A stretch of 64,000 nucleotides of DNA from VAXT01 sp963774625 (GCA_963774625.1 CAVZFQ010000015.1:62001-126000); one strand, 5' to 3'; positions 54,014 through 63,426 are shown, counted from the first letter of the stretch. Notes: a model not told the origin generated them from the letters alone. Made by a program: numbers and translations.

Positions 54014-55244
54014 ATGTCTATCCGCCACCGCCTCGGCGCTCTCCAGGAGCCACGCTTTCGGCTGCTCTGGACCGCCCAGAGCTTCTCCTCCATCGGAGAT
54101 TCGATGGTGCTCGTCGCGATCCCGTTCGCCGCGCTCCAGATCGGCGGCTCGCCCACGGCGGTTGGGCTCGTCTTCGCTGCGGGCCTCGTCCCGCGGGTCG
54201 CGCTGATGCTCGTCGGTGGTGTCTGGGCCGACCGTCTGCCCCGCCAGCACGTGATGATCGCCGCCGACCTAGTCCGCGCGGTGGGCCAGGCCGCCGGCGC
54301 GTTCGTGCTCTTGACCGGCGTCGCCGAGCTCTGGCAGCTCGCCCTGATCGCCGCTGTCCACGGCTCCGGCGCCGCCTTCTTCACGCCCGCAGCGAGCGGC
54401 CTCGTCCCCGAGACGGTCAGCGCCCCACGGCTCCAGCAGGCGAACGCGCTCATCGGCATCTCTCGGAACGTCTTCGCCGTCGTCGGGCCAGCCCTCGCCG
54501 GCCTCCTGGTGTACGCGTTCGGGCCAGGGTGGGTGTACGCCATCGACGCCGGGACCTTTGCGGTCAGCGCGTCCTTCCTCGTCCGCCTCCCTGCAGGCAG
54601 AACCGTCCCCGCGGCGCGCAAGAAGTTCATGACCGATCTCGCCGATGGGTGGCGCGAGGTCACTTCACGAAGCTGGGTGTGGGCGAGCATCCTCTACTTC
54701 GCCGTCTGGAACTTCGCGATCGCGGCGTTTTTCGTGCTGGGGCCTGTCGTCAGCGACCGCGAGCTCGGCGGTGCCCGCGACTGGGGGCTGATCCTGAGCG
54801 GTGGCGCGATCGGCTCGGTGGTCGGCGGCCTCCTCGCCCTCCGCATTCGTCCGCGGCGGCCGCTGTTCACCGGTTATCTCCTGATCAGCGTCGCCGCGCT
54901 ACCGACGATCCTTCTGGTGCGTCCGTTCCCGGTCCTGGTGATCGCCGCGGCCGCCGTGGTTGCGATGGTGACCCTTGCGTTCGCGGTCACGCTCTGGCAG
55001 ACCGCGCTCCAGGAGCGGATCCCGCGCGAAGCGCTCTCGCGCGTCTTCTCCTACGACTGGCTGGGGTCGCTCGTGCTGATGCCTCTGGGATTCGCCGTCG
55101 CGGGCCCGCTGGCGATCGGCGATCGGCATCGACGCGACCCTGTGGCTGGCGGCCGGCCTGCTCTTCACCTCGAGCATCGCAGTCGCGCTCGTCCCAGGCG
55201 TGCGCCGTATTACACGGCGCGACGAGGAGTGCGCCGCTACGTGA
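54014..55244 (+). CDS. MFS transporter, one frameshift
   Basis: About 410 residues with 12 predicted helices. RLLWTAQSFSSIGDSMVLVA and LVGGVWADRLPRQHVMIAAD (the MFS motif A after TM2), and the inner repeat FFTPAASGLVPETVSAPRLQ, match enterobactin-exporter/tetracycline-type efflux transporters. Near 55118 the frame slips; the correct last helix (ATLWLAAGLLFTSSIAVALV) then ends at 55244. Substrate unknown. It is convergent with rex and overlaps its stop. Confidence 0.82.
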
Positions 55245-55890
55245 GGTGGAAGTAGAGCGCGTACAGGAGATCTACAGCCGGGTTTGACGTGTGCACCTGG
55301 ACGTCCTGAGGGACGTCGAGGAGCGCCTCGGAGTAGTTGAAGATGATCCTCAGCCCTCCGTCGACGAGCTCGTTCGCAGCCTGCTGAGCGTTCTCGGCCG
55401 GGACGGCGAGCACTCCGACGATGATGTTCTTGTCCCGGATGATCTCGCTCAGGTCGCGGGACGCGCTCACCTCGACGTTCCCGACGCTCCGCCCCACCTT
55501 CTCGGGGTCGGTGTCGACGACGGCGGCCACGTTGATCCCGTGCTCGGCGAAGATCGGCGACGAGGCGATCGCCTCGCCCAGCCGGCCGGCACCCACGAGG
55601 ACGATGTTGTGCTGCCCCTGCGTCCGGAGGATCTTGCGGATCTCCCCGAGGAGCGAATCGATGTTGTAGCCGACCCCTCGCTTCCCGAACTTTCCGAACG
55701 CGGACAGGTCGCGGCGGATCTGCGTCGCGTTGATGTTCGTGTAGTCCGAGATCTCCTGCGACGAGATCCGGTCCTTGCCCATCTTCTTCGCCTGGGTCAG
55801 AACCTGGAGGTAACGCGAGAGGCGCGCGGCCACTCCGACCGTCAGGCGCTCGTTGCCTCCGGCCAGTTCCTGTGTGGGACTTTGTAACAC
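55237..55890 (-). CDS. rex: Redox-sensing repressor Rex
   Basis: A 217-residue NADH/NAD+-sensing repressor. The winged helix (ISSQEISDYTNINATQIRRD then LSAFGKFGKRGVGYNIDSLL) is highly conserved, followed by a Rossmann domain (HNIVLVGAGRLGEAIASSPI) and the DVPQDVQVHTSNPAVDLLYA C-terminal domain-swapped helix. When NADH rises it releases DNA and turns on respiratory and redox genes. Start GTG 55890 is assumed; the first ~15 residues could be shorter. An inverted repeat of TTTGTAAC-like halves flanks the start. Confidence 0.95.
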   Translation of the reverse strand: MLQSPTQELAGGNERLTVGVAARLSRYLQVLTQAKKMGKDRISSQEISDYTNINATQIRRDLSAFGKFGKRGVGYNIDSLLGEIRKILRTQGQHNIVLVGAGRLGEAIASSPIFAEHGINVAAVVDTDPEKVGRSVGNVEVSASRDLSEIIRDKNIIVGVLAVPAENAQQAANELVDGGLRIIFNYSEALLDVPQDVQVHTSNPAVDLLYALYFHLT

Positions 55891-55947
55891 CGCACATGGA
55901 TACTGCCAGTGCTGGTCATCTCATGCGTCGGGCAGTTACAAAGTCCC
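55876..55947. promoter_or_regulatory. 13-bp inverted repeats flanking the rex start
   Basis: GGGACTTTGTAAC (55876-55888) and GTTACAAAGTCCC (55935-55947) are exact inverted copies 46 bases apart. One lies at the rex start, the other at the glutaredoxin-like stop. Each contains a TTGTAA/TTACAA half resembling part of Rex boxes (TTGTGA..TCACAA). They could be Rex sites for autoregulation or an RNA hairpin. Confidence 0.5.
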
Positions 55948-56193
55948 TGCTCGTCCCCGAGCTTGTGCGAGCCTCCGACGGAAGGCTTCGGGGTGCACGT
56001 GGTACGTGAAGACCCGCTCGCCATCGATCTCGACCACGGGCAGCCACTCGCGGTAGCGCGCCTCGAGCTCCGGCTCGCCGGTGATGTCGACCTCGTCGAG
56101 CTCGAAGGCCTCCTCGGCGCGCAACTCGACCAGCTGCGCTCGCGCGCGCTCGCAGAGATGGCAGTCGGCAGCGTGGTAGAGGGTGACCCGGAC
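55936..56193 (-). CDS. Glutaredoxin-like small thiol protein
   Basis: About 85 residues: RVTLYHAADCHLCERARAQL with a CHLC active site, then ELDEVDITGEPELEARYREW, LPVVEIDGERVFTYHV and a short tail. It matches the glutaredoxin-like DUF836 family of thiol-disulfide proteins. No standard start is visible: the first codon in position is GTC at 56193, overlapping the glutamate dehydrogenase TAG. A G-to-C error (GTG) would restore TAGTG. It is followed by rex, a pairing that fits redox control. Confidence 0.75.
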   Translation of the reverse strand, partial: VRVTLYHAADCHLCERARAQLVELRAEEAFELDEVDITGEPELEARYREWLPVVEIDGERVFTYHVHPEAFRRRLAQARGRAGTL

Positions 56194-57467
56194 TACGGGT
56201 AGAGGCCCCGCGTCGTGGTCGCCTCGGCGACACGCTGGACGGCGAGCCCGTAGGCCGCATTTCTCATGTTCACGCCGCGGCTCTCGTGCACGGCCCAGGT
56301 CTCGTTGAACGCGCGCGTGGAGATGTCGTTCAGCCGCGCGTTCACCTCGTCCTCCTTCCAGAAGTACTCCTGGAGGCCCTGCACCCACTCGAAGTACGAG
56401 ACGACGACGCCGCCCGCGTTCGCGAGGATGTCCGGCAGGACGAGCACGCCCTTGTCGAAGAGGATCTCATCGGCGGTCGGGGTGATCGGCCCGTTGGCGC
56501 CCTCACAGATGATCGACGCCTTGACCTTGGCCGCGTTGTCCGCCGTGATCACCTGCTCGAGAGCGCAGGGTGCGAGCACGTCGCACTCGAGCAGCAGCAA
56601 GTCCTCGTTCGAGATCGGCTCGGTGCCCCGCAGCCCGGCCAGCGCGCCGGTCTCCTGCTTGTGCGCGATCGCGGCCTCGATGTCGATCCCATTCGGGTTG
56701 TGGACGCCGCTCTGGGAATCGGAGATCGCGATCACCTTCGCGCCTTCCCCGTGAGCGAACTTCGAGAGGTAGAGGCCGACGTTGCCGAAACCCTGGACGG
56801 CGACTCGCAGGCCGTCCCACTTCAGGTCGCGCTTGCGGATCGCCTCGCGCATCGAGTACATCGCGCCGCGCGCGGTCGCTTCGAGCCGCCCGAGCGATCC
56901 GCCGATGTTCAAGGGCTTGCCGGTGACGACGCCGAGCACCGAGTGCCCCTTGTTCATGGAGTACGTGTCGAAGATCCAGGCCATCACCGACGCGTCGGTG
57001 CCAACGTCTGGCGCCGGGATGTCCTTCTCGGGGCCGATCTCGTTGATGATCTCGGTCGTGTAGCGGCGGGTCAGGTTTTGCAACTCTCCCGGTGAGAGGC
57101 TCTTCGGGTCACAGATGACGCCGCCCTTCGCGCCGCCGAACGGGATGTTCATCAGCGCGCACTTCCAGGTCATCCACATCGAGAGCGCCTTGACCTCCGA
57201 TAGCGATACGCCGGGGTGGTACCGGATACCGCCCTTCGAGGGGCCGCGGGCGATGTTGTGCGTGACGCGATAGCCCTCGAACGCCCGCACCTGGCCGCTG
57301 TCCATCGTGATCGGCACTGAGACGACAACCGCCTTCTTGCACTGCTGGAGGACCTCGATCAGGTTCGAGTCGATGTTGAAGATCTCGGCGACCTTGCGGA
57401 GTTGCTCCTGGGCCAGCTCGAACGGGTCCTCGCGGAGGTGGGAGACGGGGGCTTCGACGGTCGTCAC
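56193..57467 (-). CDS. gdhA: Glutamate dehydrogenase (Glu/Leu/Phe/Val family)
   Basis: A 424-residue hexameric-type dehydrogenase. GPSKGGIRYHPGVSLSEVKA, ALMNIPFGGAKGGVICDPKS and the catalytic PAPDVGTDASVMAWIFDTYS are followed by the NAD(P)-binding Rossmann segment LRVAVQGFGNVGLYLSKFAH. It interconverts glutamate with 2-oxoglutarate and ammonia. Start GTG 57467 has AAGGAG at seven bases. Its position directly before the glutaredoxin-like gene and rex links it to redox control. The last residue overlaps the next gene. Confidence 0.93.
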   Translation of the reverse strand: MTTVEAPVSHLREDPFELAQEQLRKVAEIFNIDSNLIEVLQQCKKAVVVSVPITMDSGQVRAFEGYRVTHNIARGPSKGGIRYHPGVSLSEVKALSMWMTWKCALMNIPFGGAKGGVICDPKSLSPGELQNLTRRYTTEIINEIGPEKDIPAPDVGTDASVMAWIFDTYSMNKGHSVLGVVTGKPLNIGGSLGRLEATARGAMYSMREAIRKRDLKWDGLRVAVQGFGNVGLYLSKFAHGEGAKVIAISDSQSGVHNPNGIDIEAAIAHKQETGALAGLRGTEPISNEDLLLLECDVLAPCALEQVITADNAAKVKASIICEGANGPITPTADEILFDKGVLVLPDILANAGGVVVSYFEWVQGLQEYFWKEDEVNARLNDISTRAFNETWAVHESRGVNMRNAAYGLAVQRVAEATTTRGLYP

Positions 57468-57522
57468 TAAGGCTCCTTTACGGGATTAGCAGGAGAAAAT
57501 CGCGGCGCGAGTATACGCCCCT

Positions 57523-60129
57523 CTACTTGATGCTGAATGCAACCGAGGCACGGCTCGGCTTCCCGTCGCCCGTCGGCCAGGCTGTCAGACGTACCCGGTA
57601 GCGCCCCGGATCGAGCTCGTTCCCCTCGGCGTCCCGGCCGGTGAGACCGAACGAATGGTGACCGGGCAGGAGGTCGCGGAGGCTGCCGAGCAGGCCGAGC
57701 CGCGCGCCTTTCGCGTCGAAGAGCTCGAGGTCGACCTTCGCCACCGGTGCGATCTGCCAGCCTTGCTTGGCACGCTCGACCTGGCCCGCGCGAAAGGACA
57801 GAACGGTGGGGGTCGCGTCGGACGCCTTGAAGGGCGCCTTGGCCATCTGGAGCTCGCCGAGCAGGGAGCGCCGAGCCGGGCGGAACGAGATCAGCCACGG
57901 AACGCGCAGGGTGGCGCCACCCTCGGGGCGAATCTGCAGCAGCCCCTCGATCGGCGCGCTCGGAGTTCCCTGGAATGCGATGCGGCCCGTGACGTAGACG
58001 CTTGCCCAGCGACCCGGCGCAATCGAGAGCCGCGGTGGGGCCGCGCCGAAGACCAGGCCGCGTCCGGCGGCGGTCTGCTGCTCGTCCGCGACGATCCGCA
58101 GACGCAGCGTCCGTGACGAGAGGTTGCGGACGATCAGCTTGCGCGTCGCCTGCCAGTTCTTGGCCCCCGCGTGCTCGAAACTCAGAGTGGTCGGCAAGAC
58201 GGCGGCCTCCGCGCTCAGCGCGGCTCCGAGGTCGAGCATGCCTGCGCCCTGGGCGGCCACCGAGTCTTGGTCGATCGAGCGCGCCGTACCGACGAGCAGC
58301 GCCTTGAGCGCGGAGGCGTCGAGCTCAGGGCGAGCCTGGGCGAGCAGGGCCGCTGCGCCCGCAACGGCGGCCGCGGAGGCGCTCGAGCCGCTGACGCTCG
58401 CGTAGCGCTCGGCCCCTTCGTCCCCGCGTCCTGGTTCGGCCGTCAGCAAGGCGACACCCGGTGCCACGAGATCCGGCTTCACGCGCCCGTCGAAGGCGAG
58501 CCCGCGCGAGGAGAAGGCGGCGACATGCCCCTGGACGCGGTTCTCCTCGGTGCGCGGCACGCCGATCGCGACGAGCGGCCGCCGCTGTTCACGAAGTGCT
58601 GCGAGCGTCTTCCTCGCCGCCCAGGCGGGCACGCTGACGACCGGAACGCTGACCGCTTCGTCCAGCCCGATCCCCCCGGCCGGCAGCGTCGGTCCATAGA
58701 GGACGACCGCGGCTGCCCCCGCCTTCACCGCTTGCGCGGCTGCGAGCCCGGGATCCGCGCCTGCGGGAACGAGGGCGGCGCGCCCCGCGACGAGGCTGAG
58801 GCCAGCCTCGTCGAAGAAGTCCTTCAGCTCGAGCGCGTCGCCGCGTGCTTCGGCCTCGGGGCTGAAGCGAGGCGTCGCCGCCCGCAGCGAGAGATTGCCC
58901 TTTGGAGCGACTGCGCCCGCGAGCGGGACACGCCGGTCGAACGCGAGCTCGAGGCCGTTCCGGAGGACGACGCGCACGTCCTGGGTGCTGGCCCGCGTGT
59001 CGACGGCGCCGACGGTCAACGCGCTCGGAGATCCACCCGGGCCGCCGATGCTGCCGTACCCCGGGCCGGCGTGCCCGTCGTTCCCGGCGGGAGCGACGAC
59101 GAGCGTGTCCAGGCGCAGGGCACCGGCCGTTGCGCGCGCGGCGGGACTGTCGACGAAGGCGGAAAAAGGCTCGCTGACGCCGACGAGCGCGACCCGCGCG
59201 GCGTCGTGGGCGCTGCCGTCCCCGTTGGGGTCGACCGCGCGCTCGAGCCCGGCGACCAGCTGATCGGTGCGGCCGAAGAGCCCCCACGTGCCGCGCGCGT
59301 TCTGTTGCCAGCCCGCGACGCGAATCGGGAGGATGCCGGCGCGAGGCGCGACCCCTGCGAGCTCGGCCGGGCCTTCGGACCCGGCCACGATGCCCGCCAG
59401 CTGGGTGCCGTGGCGCTCGAGACGTGAGGCGTCGTCGGGATTCGCGTCGGGAGCCGCATTGCCGTCCCGGTCGATCACGTCACGACTCTCGACGACCTGG
59501 CCGAGGAGGAAGGGGTGGTTGCCCTCGACGCCGGTGTCGAGGAGCGCAACTGTGACGCCGTTCCCGTCGTAACCCGGCAGCGAGATCTGGAGGCGGTCCC
59601 CGGCCCCGGCCGCCAGGCGCTTCCGCTCGATCATCTGCGACGACTGCGCCGCGGGGTACGTGATGCGTACCGGGTACACGCCCGCTACCTCGGGCATGCG
59701 CTCGATCAGCCCGAGTGCCTGTGGGTCGACCGGCGCCGAGAACCCGGCGAACACGCGCGCGTAGAGGTATTCCGGCCGGACGCGCACCCCTTGCTGCGCG
59801 AGCTTGGCGATCAACTGGTGAGAAGCAGCCAGCGAGGCTGACGTCCAGCGCCGCTGCTGAGCTTCGGTTGCTCGGCCCCCCGCATGTGCGACCTGGTCGG
59901 ACAGGGCGGGGGTGTTCAGCACGACGATCACGCGCTGCCCGACGGCGACTTCCTGGCGCGGTGCGCCCACGAGGCCCCGCCAGGCAGAGGCAGCCACGCG
60001 CTCCGCATCGTCGCCGGCCGAGCCCGCCCGTGCCGCTACCGAGAGCAGCGTCGCGGTGAGCGCGACCAGCGCGAGCACGCCAAGCTGAGGGGCCTCACGC
60101 CGCCGACGACGCATACGCATCCAGGGCAA
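57523..60129 (-). CDS. Large secreted subtilisin-like protease, altered serine motif
   Basis: 868 residues with a signal peptide-like start (LGVLALVALTATLLSVAARA), an I9-type propeptide (QRVIVVLNTPALSDQVAHAG), then an S8 domain: Asp in VTVALLDTGVEGNHPFL, His in LERHGTQLAGIVAG and Ser in YASVSGSSASAAAVAGAAAL. The usual GTSMA is replaced by GSSAS and the catalytic His lacks HGT-HV. A PA (protease-associated) domain is inserted about residues 400-510 (GLAAAQAVKAGAAAVVLYGP). The C-terminal ~230 residues are beta-rich. It may be a low-activity protease. It overlaps the TsaD stop by 35 bases. Confidence 0.85.
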   Translation of the reverse strand: MPWMRMRRRRREAPQLGVLALVALTATLLSVAARAGSAGDDAERVAASAWRGLVGAPRQEVAVGQRVIVVLNTPALSDQVAHAGGRATEAQQRRWTSASLAASHQLIAKLAQQGVRVRPEYLYARVFAGFSAPVDPQALGLIERMPEVAGVYPVRITYPAAQSSQMIERKRLAAGAGDRLQISLPGYDGNGVTVALLDTGVEGNHPFLLGQVVESRDVIDRDGNAAPDANPDDASRLERHGTQLAGIVAGSEGPAELAGVAPRAGILPIRVAGWQQNARGTWGLFGRTDQLVAGLERAVDPNGDGSAHDAARVALVGVSEPFSAFVDSPAARATAGALRLDTLVVAPAGNDGHAGPGYGSIGGPGGSPSALTVGAVDTRASTQDVRVVLRNGLELAFDRRVPLAGAVAPKGNLSLRAATPRFSPEAEARGDALELKDFFDEAGLSLVAGRAALVPAGADPGLAAAQAVKAGAAAVVLYGPTLPAGGIGLDEAVSVPVVSVPAWAARKTLAALREQRRPLVAIGVPRTEENRVQGHVAAFSSRGLAFDGRVKPDLVAPGVALLTAEPGRGDEGAERYASVSGSSASAAAVAGAAALLAQARPELDASALKALLVGTARSIDQDSVAAQGAGMLDLGAALSAEAAVLPTTLSFEHAGAKNWQATRKLIVRNLSSRTLRLRIVADEQQTAAGRGLVFGAAPPRLSIAPGRWASVYVTGRIAFQGTPSAPIEGLLQIRPEGGATLRVPWLISFRPARRSLLGELQMAKAPFKASDATPTVLSFRAGQVERAKQGWQIAPVAKVDLELFDAKGARLGLLGSLRDLLPGHHSFGLTGRDAEGNELDPGRYRVRLTAWPTGDGKPSRASVAFSIK

Positions 60130-61063
60130 GATAACGGGGCGAGGGGATCTCCTCTAGGAACCGGGCCGCTGAAGCGATCATCGCGGCGTTGTCTGTGCAG
60201 AGCGGAAGTGGTGCCAGAGCGGCGTCAGGCAGCGCTGCCCGCAGCTCCGAATTGGCCGCGACGCCGCCGACGACGGCGATCCGGTCCGCCCCGATCTGCT
60301 CCGCGGCCTCTCGAGTGCGGCCGACGAGCGCCGTGACGATGGCGCGCTGATAGCTCGCCGCAAGATCGGCGCGCCGCGCTGCCAGCTCGTCGGCTGGAAG
60401 CTCCCGCACTTTGTAGAGCAGCGCGGTCTTGAGCCCCGAGAAGGAGAAGTCGAGGCCGGGCACACGCGCCACGGGAAAGTCGTACGCCTCGGGGTCGCCC
60501 TCGCGTGCGATCCGGTCGATCTCGGCTCCGCCCGGGTACCCGAGACCGAGAAGGCGCGCGCCCTTGTCGAAGGCCTCGCCCGCTGCGTCGTCGAGCGTCG
60601 TGCCCAGCACACGGAAGCCGGAGTGGTCCTGGACGTCGAGCAACAGCGTGTGACCGCCGCTGGCGAGCAGGCACAGAAAGGGCGGTTCGGCTGCATCGGG
60701 CTCGAGGAAGAGTGAGGCGACGTGCCCGTGCAGGTGGTCGACCGCGACCAGCGGCAGCCCGCGGGCCCAGGCGAGCGCCTTCGCCGCCGAGAGCCCGACG
60801 AGGAGCGCGCCGATCAGCCCGGGCCCACGGGTGACCGCAACCCGCGTGACGTCGTCGAGCGATGCGTCCGCCTCCGTCAGAGCCTCGCGGACGACCGGGA
60901 CGACGAGCTCGAGGTGCCGTCGCGAAGCAACCTCGGGGACAACCCCTCCGTAGCGCGCGTGCAGCTCCGCCTGCGAGGAGACGACGCTCGAGAGAATGCG
61001 CCCGTCATCCGTGACGAGCGCGGCCGCGGTCTCGTCACACGACGTCTCGAGCCCCAGGATCAA
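60095..61063 (-). CDS. tsaD: tRNA t6A synthase subunit TsaD
   Basis: A 322-residue ASKHA-fold protein. LILGLETSCDETAAALVTDD, the DHLHGHVASLF metal-site HxxxH, LGTTLDDAAGEAFDKGARLL and the DNAAMIASAA segment are all as in TsaD. With TsaB and TsaE it adds threonylcarbamoyl to A37 of tRNAs reading ANN codons. TTG 61063 overlaps the rimI stop (TTGA). The three other Tsa/Rim genes are directly upstream. Confidence 0.95.
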   Translation of the reverse strand: MILGLETSCDETAAALVTDDGRILSSVVSSQAELHARYGGVVPEVASRRHLELVVPVVREALTEADASLDDVTRVAVTRGPGLIGALLVGLSAAKALAWARGLPLVAVDHLHGHVASLFLEPDAAEPPFLCLLASGGHTLLLDVQDHSGFRVLGTTLDDAAGEAFDKGARLLGLGYPGGAEIDRIAREGDPEAYDFPVARVPGLDFSFSGLKTALLYKVRELPADELAARRADLAASYQRAIVTALVGRTREAAEQIGADRIAVVGGVAANSELRAALPDAALAPLPLCTDNAAMIASAARFLEEIPSPRYLALDAYASSAA

Positions 61064-61527
61064 GCGCTGGCCGGTTCCCGGACCGGGTCCTTCCACATGA
61101 TCAGCGCGTCCTCTCGGTTGTCCGTGTAGTAGCCGCGACGAACTCCGCGGGCCTTGAAGCCGAGGCTCTCGTAGAGCTTGATGGCCGGGTTGTTCGAGAC
61201 CCGCACCTCGAGCGTGTAGCCGCGGCGCCCGTCGCCCGCGGTGAGCTCGAAGAGCCGTTCCATCATCCGGGTGGCGATCCCCTTGCGCCGGTGACCGGCG
61301 GAGACGGCGAGGTTCATCACGTGCCAGGCGTCGACGTAGCGGGAGATGATCAGGTACGCGACGAGGGCGTCTTCGTCGGGGTCGATGGCGCCGAGGCAGA
61401 TCGACGACGGCTTCGCGAGCTCGCCCGCGAACATGGAGCGTGACCACGGCGTCGGGTACGAGCTGCGCTCGATGGTCTCGATCGCGTCGAGATCGCGGAG
61501 CTTCAGCTTGCGGACCTCTAGTGTCAC
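61060..61527 (-). CDS. rimI: Ribosomal protein S18-alanine N-acetyltransferase RimI
   Basis: A 155-residue GNAT protein. TLEVRKLKLRDLDAIETIER then SYPTPWSRSMFAGELAKPSS is the typical RimI beginning; LAVSAGHRRKGIATRMMERL is the acetyl-CoA loop, and AIKLYESLGFKARGVRRGYY the C-terminal motif. It acetylates the N-terminus of S18 and similar substrates. It lies inside the t6A operon, overlapping both neighbours by four bases, the usual arrangement in actinobacteria. Confidence 0.93.
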   Translation of the reverse strand: MTLEVRKLKLRDLDAIETIERSSYPTPWSRSMFAGELAKPSSICLGAIDPDEDALVAYLIISRYVDAWHVMNLAVSAGHRRKGIATRMMERLFELTAGDGRRGYTLEVRVSNNPAIKLYESLGFKARGVRRGYYTDNREDALIMWKDPVREPASA

Positions 61528-62126
61528 GCCACGCTCCGGTCAGCATCGGGGACCCGCACGTAGAGAGGCTCCACCAGGTCCGCGGGGCCGAAGTCGCCGG
61601 CCAGGCCGGCGTGGAGGCTGGCCCGCGGAACGTGCAGCTCGCTGTCGTCCGGAGGCACGTCCGCTCCCGCGCCCTCGAACACCTCGCGATAGCGCACAGC
61701 CCCGTCACCGACCAGAACCCGACCTTGTAACCCAGTGTTACCAAGTTCCTCGGGGGTGATCGCTGCCGGCTCGCCGTCGACGAGCGCGAACACCTCTTTG
61801 CGCCGGGCGTCGATCACCGGGAGAGCTCCCGGCGCCCCCGCCGCCAGCGCGGCGAGCGTGGACACGCCGGCCAACGGGACCTCGAGCGCGAAGGCGAGCG
61901 CGCGGGCCGCCGAGAGGCCCATCCGCAGGCTCGTGAAGCTGCCCGGCCCGGTGCCGACGACGATCCCGCCCAGCGAGGTCGCCTGCGCACCCCCTTGGCG
62001 GAGCACGGCATCGACGTCCTCGAGCACGCGCGCCGGAATCGAGGTCCGCTCGGCCAGCGTCTCGCCGTCGTCGACGAGCGCGCTCGTCGCCACGCCGGTG
62101 GCCGTGTCGAACGCGAGGATCAGCAC
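61524..62126 (-). CDS. tsaB: t6A biosynthesis protein TsaB
   Basis: About 200 residues: VLILAFDTATGVATSALVDD, then GGIVVGTGPGSFTSLRMGLS AARALAF-type signature of TsaB. It is the inactive ASKHA partner of TsaD that scaffolds the TsaB-TsaD-TsaE complex. GTG 62126 overlaps the tsaE stop; its own stop overlaps the rimI start. Confidence 0.93.
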   Translation of the reverse strand: MLILAFDTATGVATSALVDDGETLAERTSIPARVLEDVDAVLRQGGAQATSLGGIVVGTGPGSFTSLRMGLSAARALAFALEVPLAGVSTLAALAAGAPGALPVIDARRKEVFALVDGEPAAITPEELGNTGLQGRVLVGDGAVRYREVFEGAGADVPPDDSELHVPRASLHAGLAGDFGPADLVEPLYVRVPDADRSVA

Positions 62127-62530
62127 GGCTGCACCGAGATCGTCCTCTTGTCCTCGCCCGCGTGGCTCAGGCGGACCCGAAACCGTGGGTCCGGCAACGC
62201 AGTTCCGGCAGCCTCCGGCCACTCGACGAAGCAGACCGCGCCGTCGAAGTACGGCTCGAGGTCGCCCCATTCCGCCGGAGACACCCCTTCGAATCGATAC
62301 AGGTCGAGGTGAGACACGTCCACACGGCCACGGTAGCGATGGCCGACGGTGAAAGTCGGGCTTGTCACCGGCCCCTCGACGCCGAGCGCCCGGCAGGCGC
62401 CGCGGACGAAGGTCGTCTTCCCGGAGCCGAGCTCTCCCGACACCGTGACGACGTCCCCGGGTAGCAGCTCCGCTGCCACGCCGGCGGCGATGCGCTCGGT
62501 CTCCTCGGGCGAGGAGGAATCGTGCTCCAT
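62120..62530 (-). CDS. tsaE: t6A ATPase TsaE
   Basis: A 136-residue P-loop ATPase. Walker A is SGELGSGKTTFVRG; PVTSPTFTVGHRYRG is switch I with the conserved SPTF; VSHLDLYRFEGVSPAEWGDL is the typical DLYR. It drives the TsaB-TsaD cycle. It heads the tsaE-tsaB-rimI-tsaD operon. Confidence 0.93.
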   Translation of the reverse strand: MEHDSSSPEETERIAAGVAAELLPGDVVTVSGELGSGKTTFVRGACRALGVEGPVTSPTFTVGHRYRGRVDVSHLDLYRFEGVSPAEWGDLEPYFDGAVCFVEWPEAAGTALPDPRFRVRLSHAGEDKRTISVQPC

Positions 62531-62539
62531 GCCTCGACT

Positions 62540-63179
62540 CTAGAAGAGGCCCAGCTGCACAGCGGGCTCCGCCACGAGCACAGGCGCGGGCTCCGGCGGA
62601 GGGGCGTTCACGCGGCCGATCAGCTCCGGGAGCCGCCGGAAATCCTCCTCGAGCACGTTGAGCATCGCCGGCGTGTAGAGCGCGGCTGCGGGGTGGTAGA
62701 TCGGATAGAGCAGCACGCTGCGGCCGCCGAGCGTGACTTCCTGCTCCTGGCCGTGGACGCGGGTGATGCCGAGCTGCTTGCCCGAGAGGAGCTTGGTCGC
62801 GAAGTTGCCGAGCGTCGCGACCACCTTCGGCTCGATGAGCGCGACCTGGCGGAAGAGATGCCCCTCGCAGGCCTCGATCTCGTCGGGCTGCGGATCGCGG
62901 TTTCCCGGCGGGCGGCACTTGAGAACGTTCGCGATGTAGACGTCCTCGCGCGTGAGCCCGATCCCCGCGAGCAACTTGTCGAGCAGCTTCCCGGCCTGGC
63001 CGACGAACGGGAAGCCCTGCTTGTCCTCGTGGAAGCCCGGGAGCCTCCCCGACGAACATCAGGTCGGCGTTGGGATCCCCCACGCCGAAGACGACCTGCG
63101 TCCGGCCCTCGGCGAGACGGCAGCGCGTGCAGGCCGAGACCTCGGCTCCATAGATCTCGAGGGCGCTATCCGCAGCCAC
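62540..63179 (-). CDS. Family 4 uracil-DNA glycosylase (Fe-S), one frameshift
   Basis: About 213 residues. The N-terminal Fe-S-type Cys pair is in VSACTRCRLAEGRTQVVFG. FVGEAPG is followed, after a one-base correction near 63045, by FHEDKQGFPFVGQAGKLLDK; then VYIANVLKCRPPGNRDPQPD, LGNFATKLLSG and PIYHPAAALY (the His-containing catalytic loop). It removes uracil from DNA. The first bases overlap the FmdB-type gene. It is downstream of FmdB and upstream of tsaE on the same strand. Confidence 0.88.
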
Positions 63180-63378
63180 AGCTTCCGCCGCAACATCCGC
63201 CCCCGGCTGACCTACCGCCGAAGCTCGGCTGCTCGGCGGTGCCGACTGCTGCGAACACGGAGAACTGCTTGCGCACGTTCGAGGCCTCGCAGTCCGGGCA
63301 ATTCACGGCCTCGCCGTTCCGGACGAGCTCCTCGAAGTGCGACTCGCACTCCATGCACACGTACTCGTAGATCGGCAT
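63166..63378 (-). CDS. FmdB-type zinc ribbon protein
   Basis: A 70-residue protein: MPIYEYVCMECESHFEELVR then GEAVNCPDCEAS. The two CxxC knuckles (CMEC, CPDC) are the FmdB zinc ribbon. The tail is Gly/Cys-rich (SAGGGCCGGSCGCG). The role is unknown; relatives are regulators or zinc-binding accessory proteins. It overlaps the uracil-DNA glycosylase start by 14 bases. Confidence 0.9.
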   Translation of the reverse strand: MPIYEYVCMECESHFEELVRNGEAVNCPDCEASNVRKQFSVFAAVGTAEQPSFGGRSAGGGCCGGSCGCG

Positions 63379-63426
63379 CGCCGCGGCAGTTTAGGCCGCG
63401 CTTCGGACACAACGCAAAAGAGAAGC

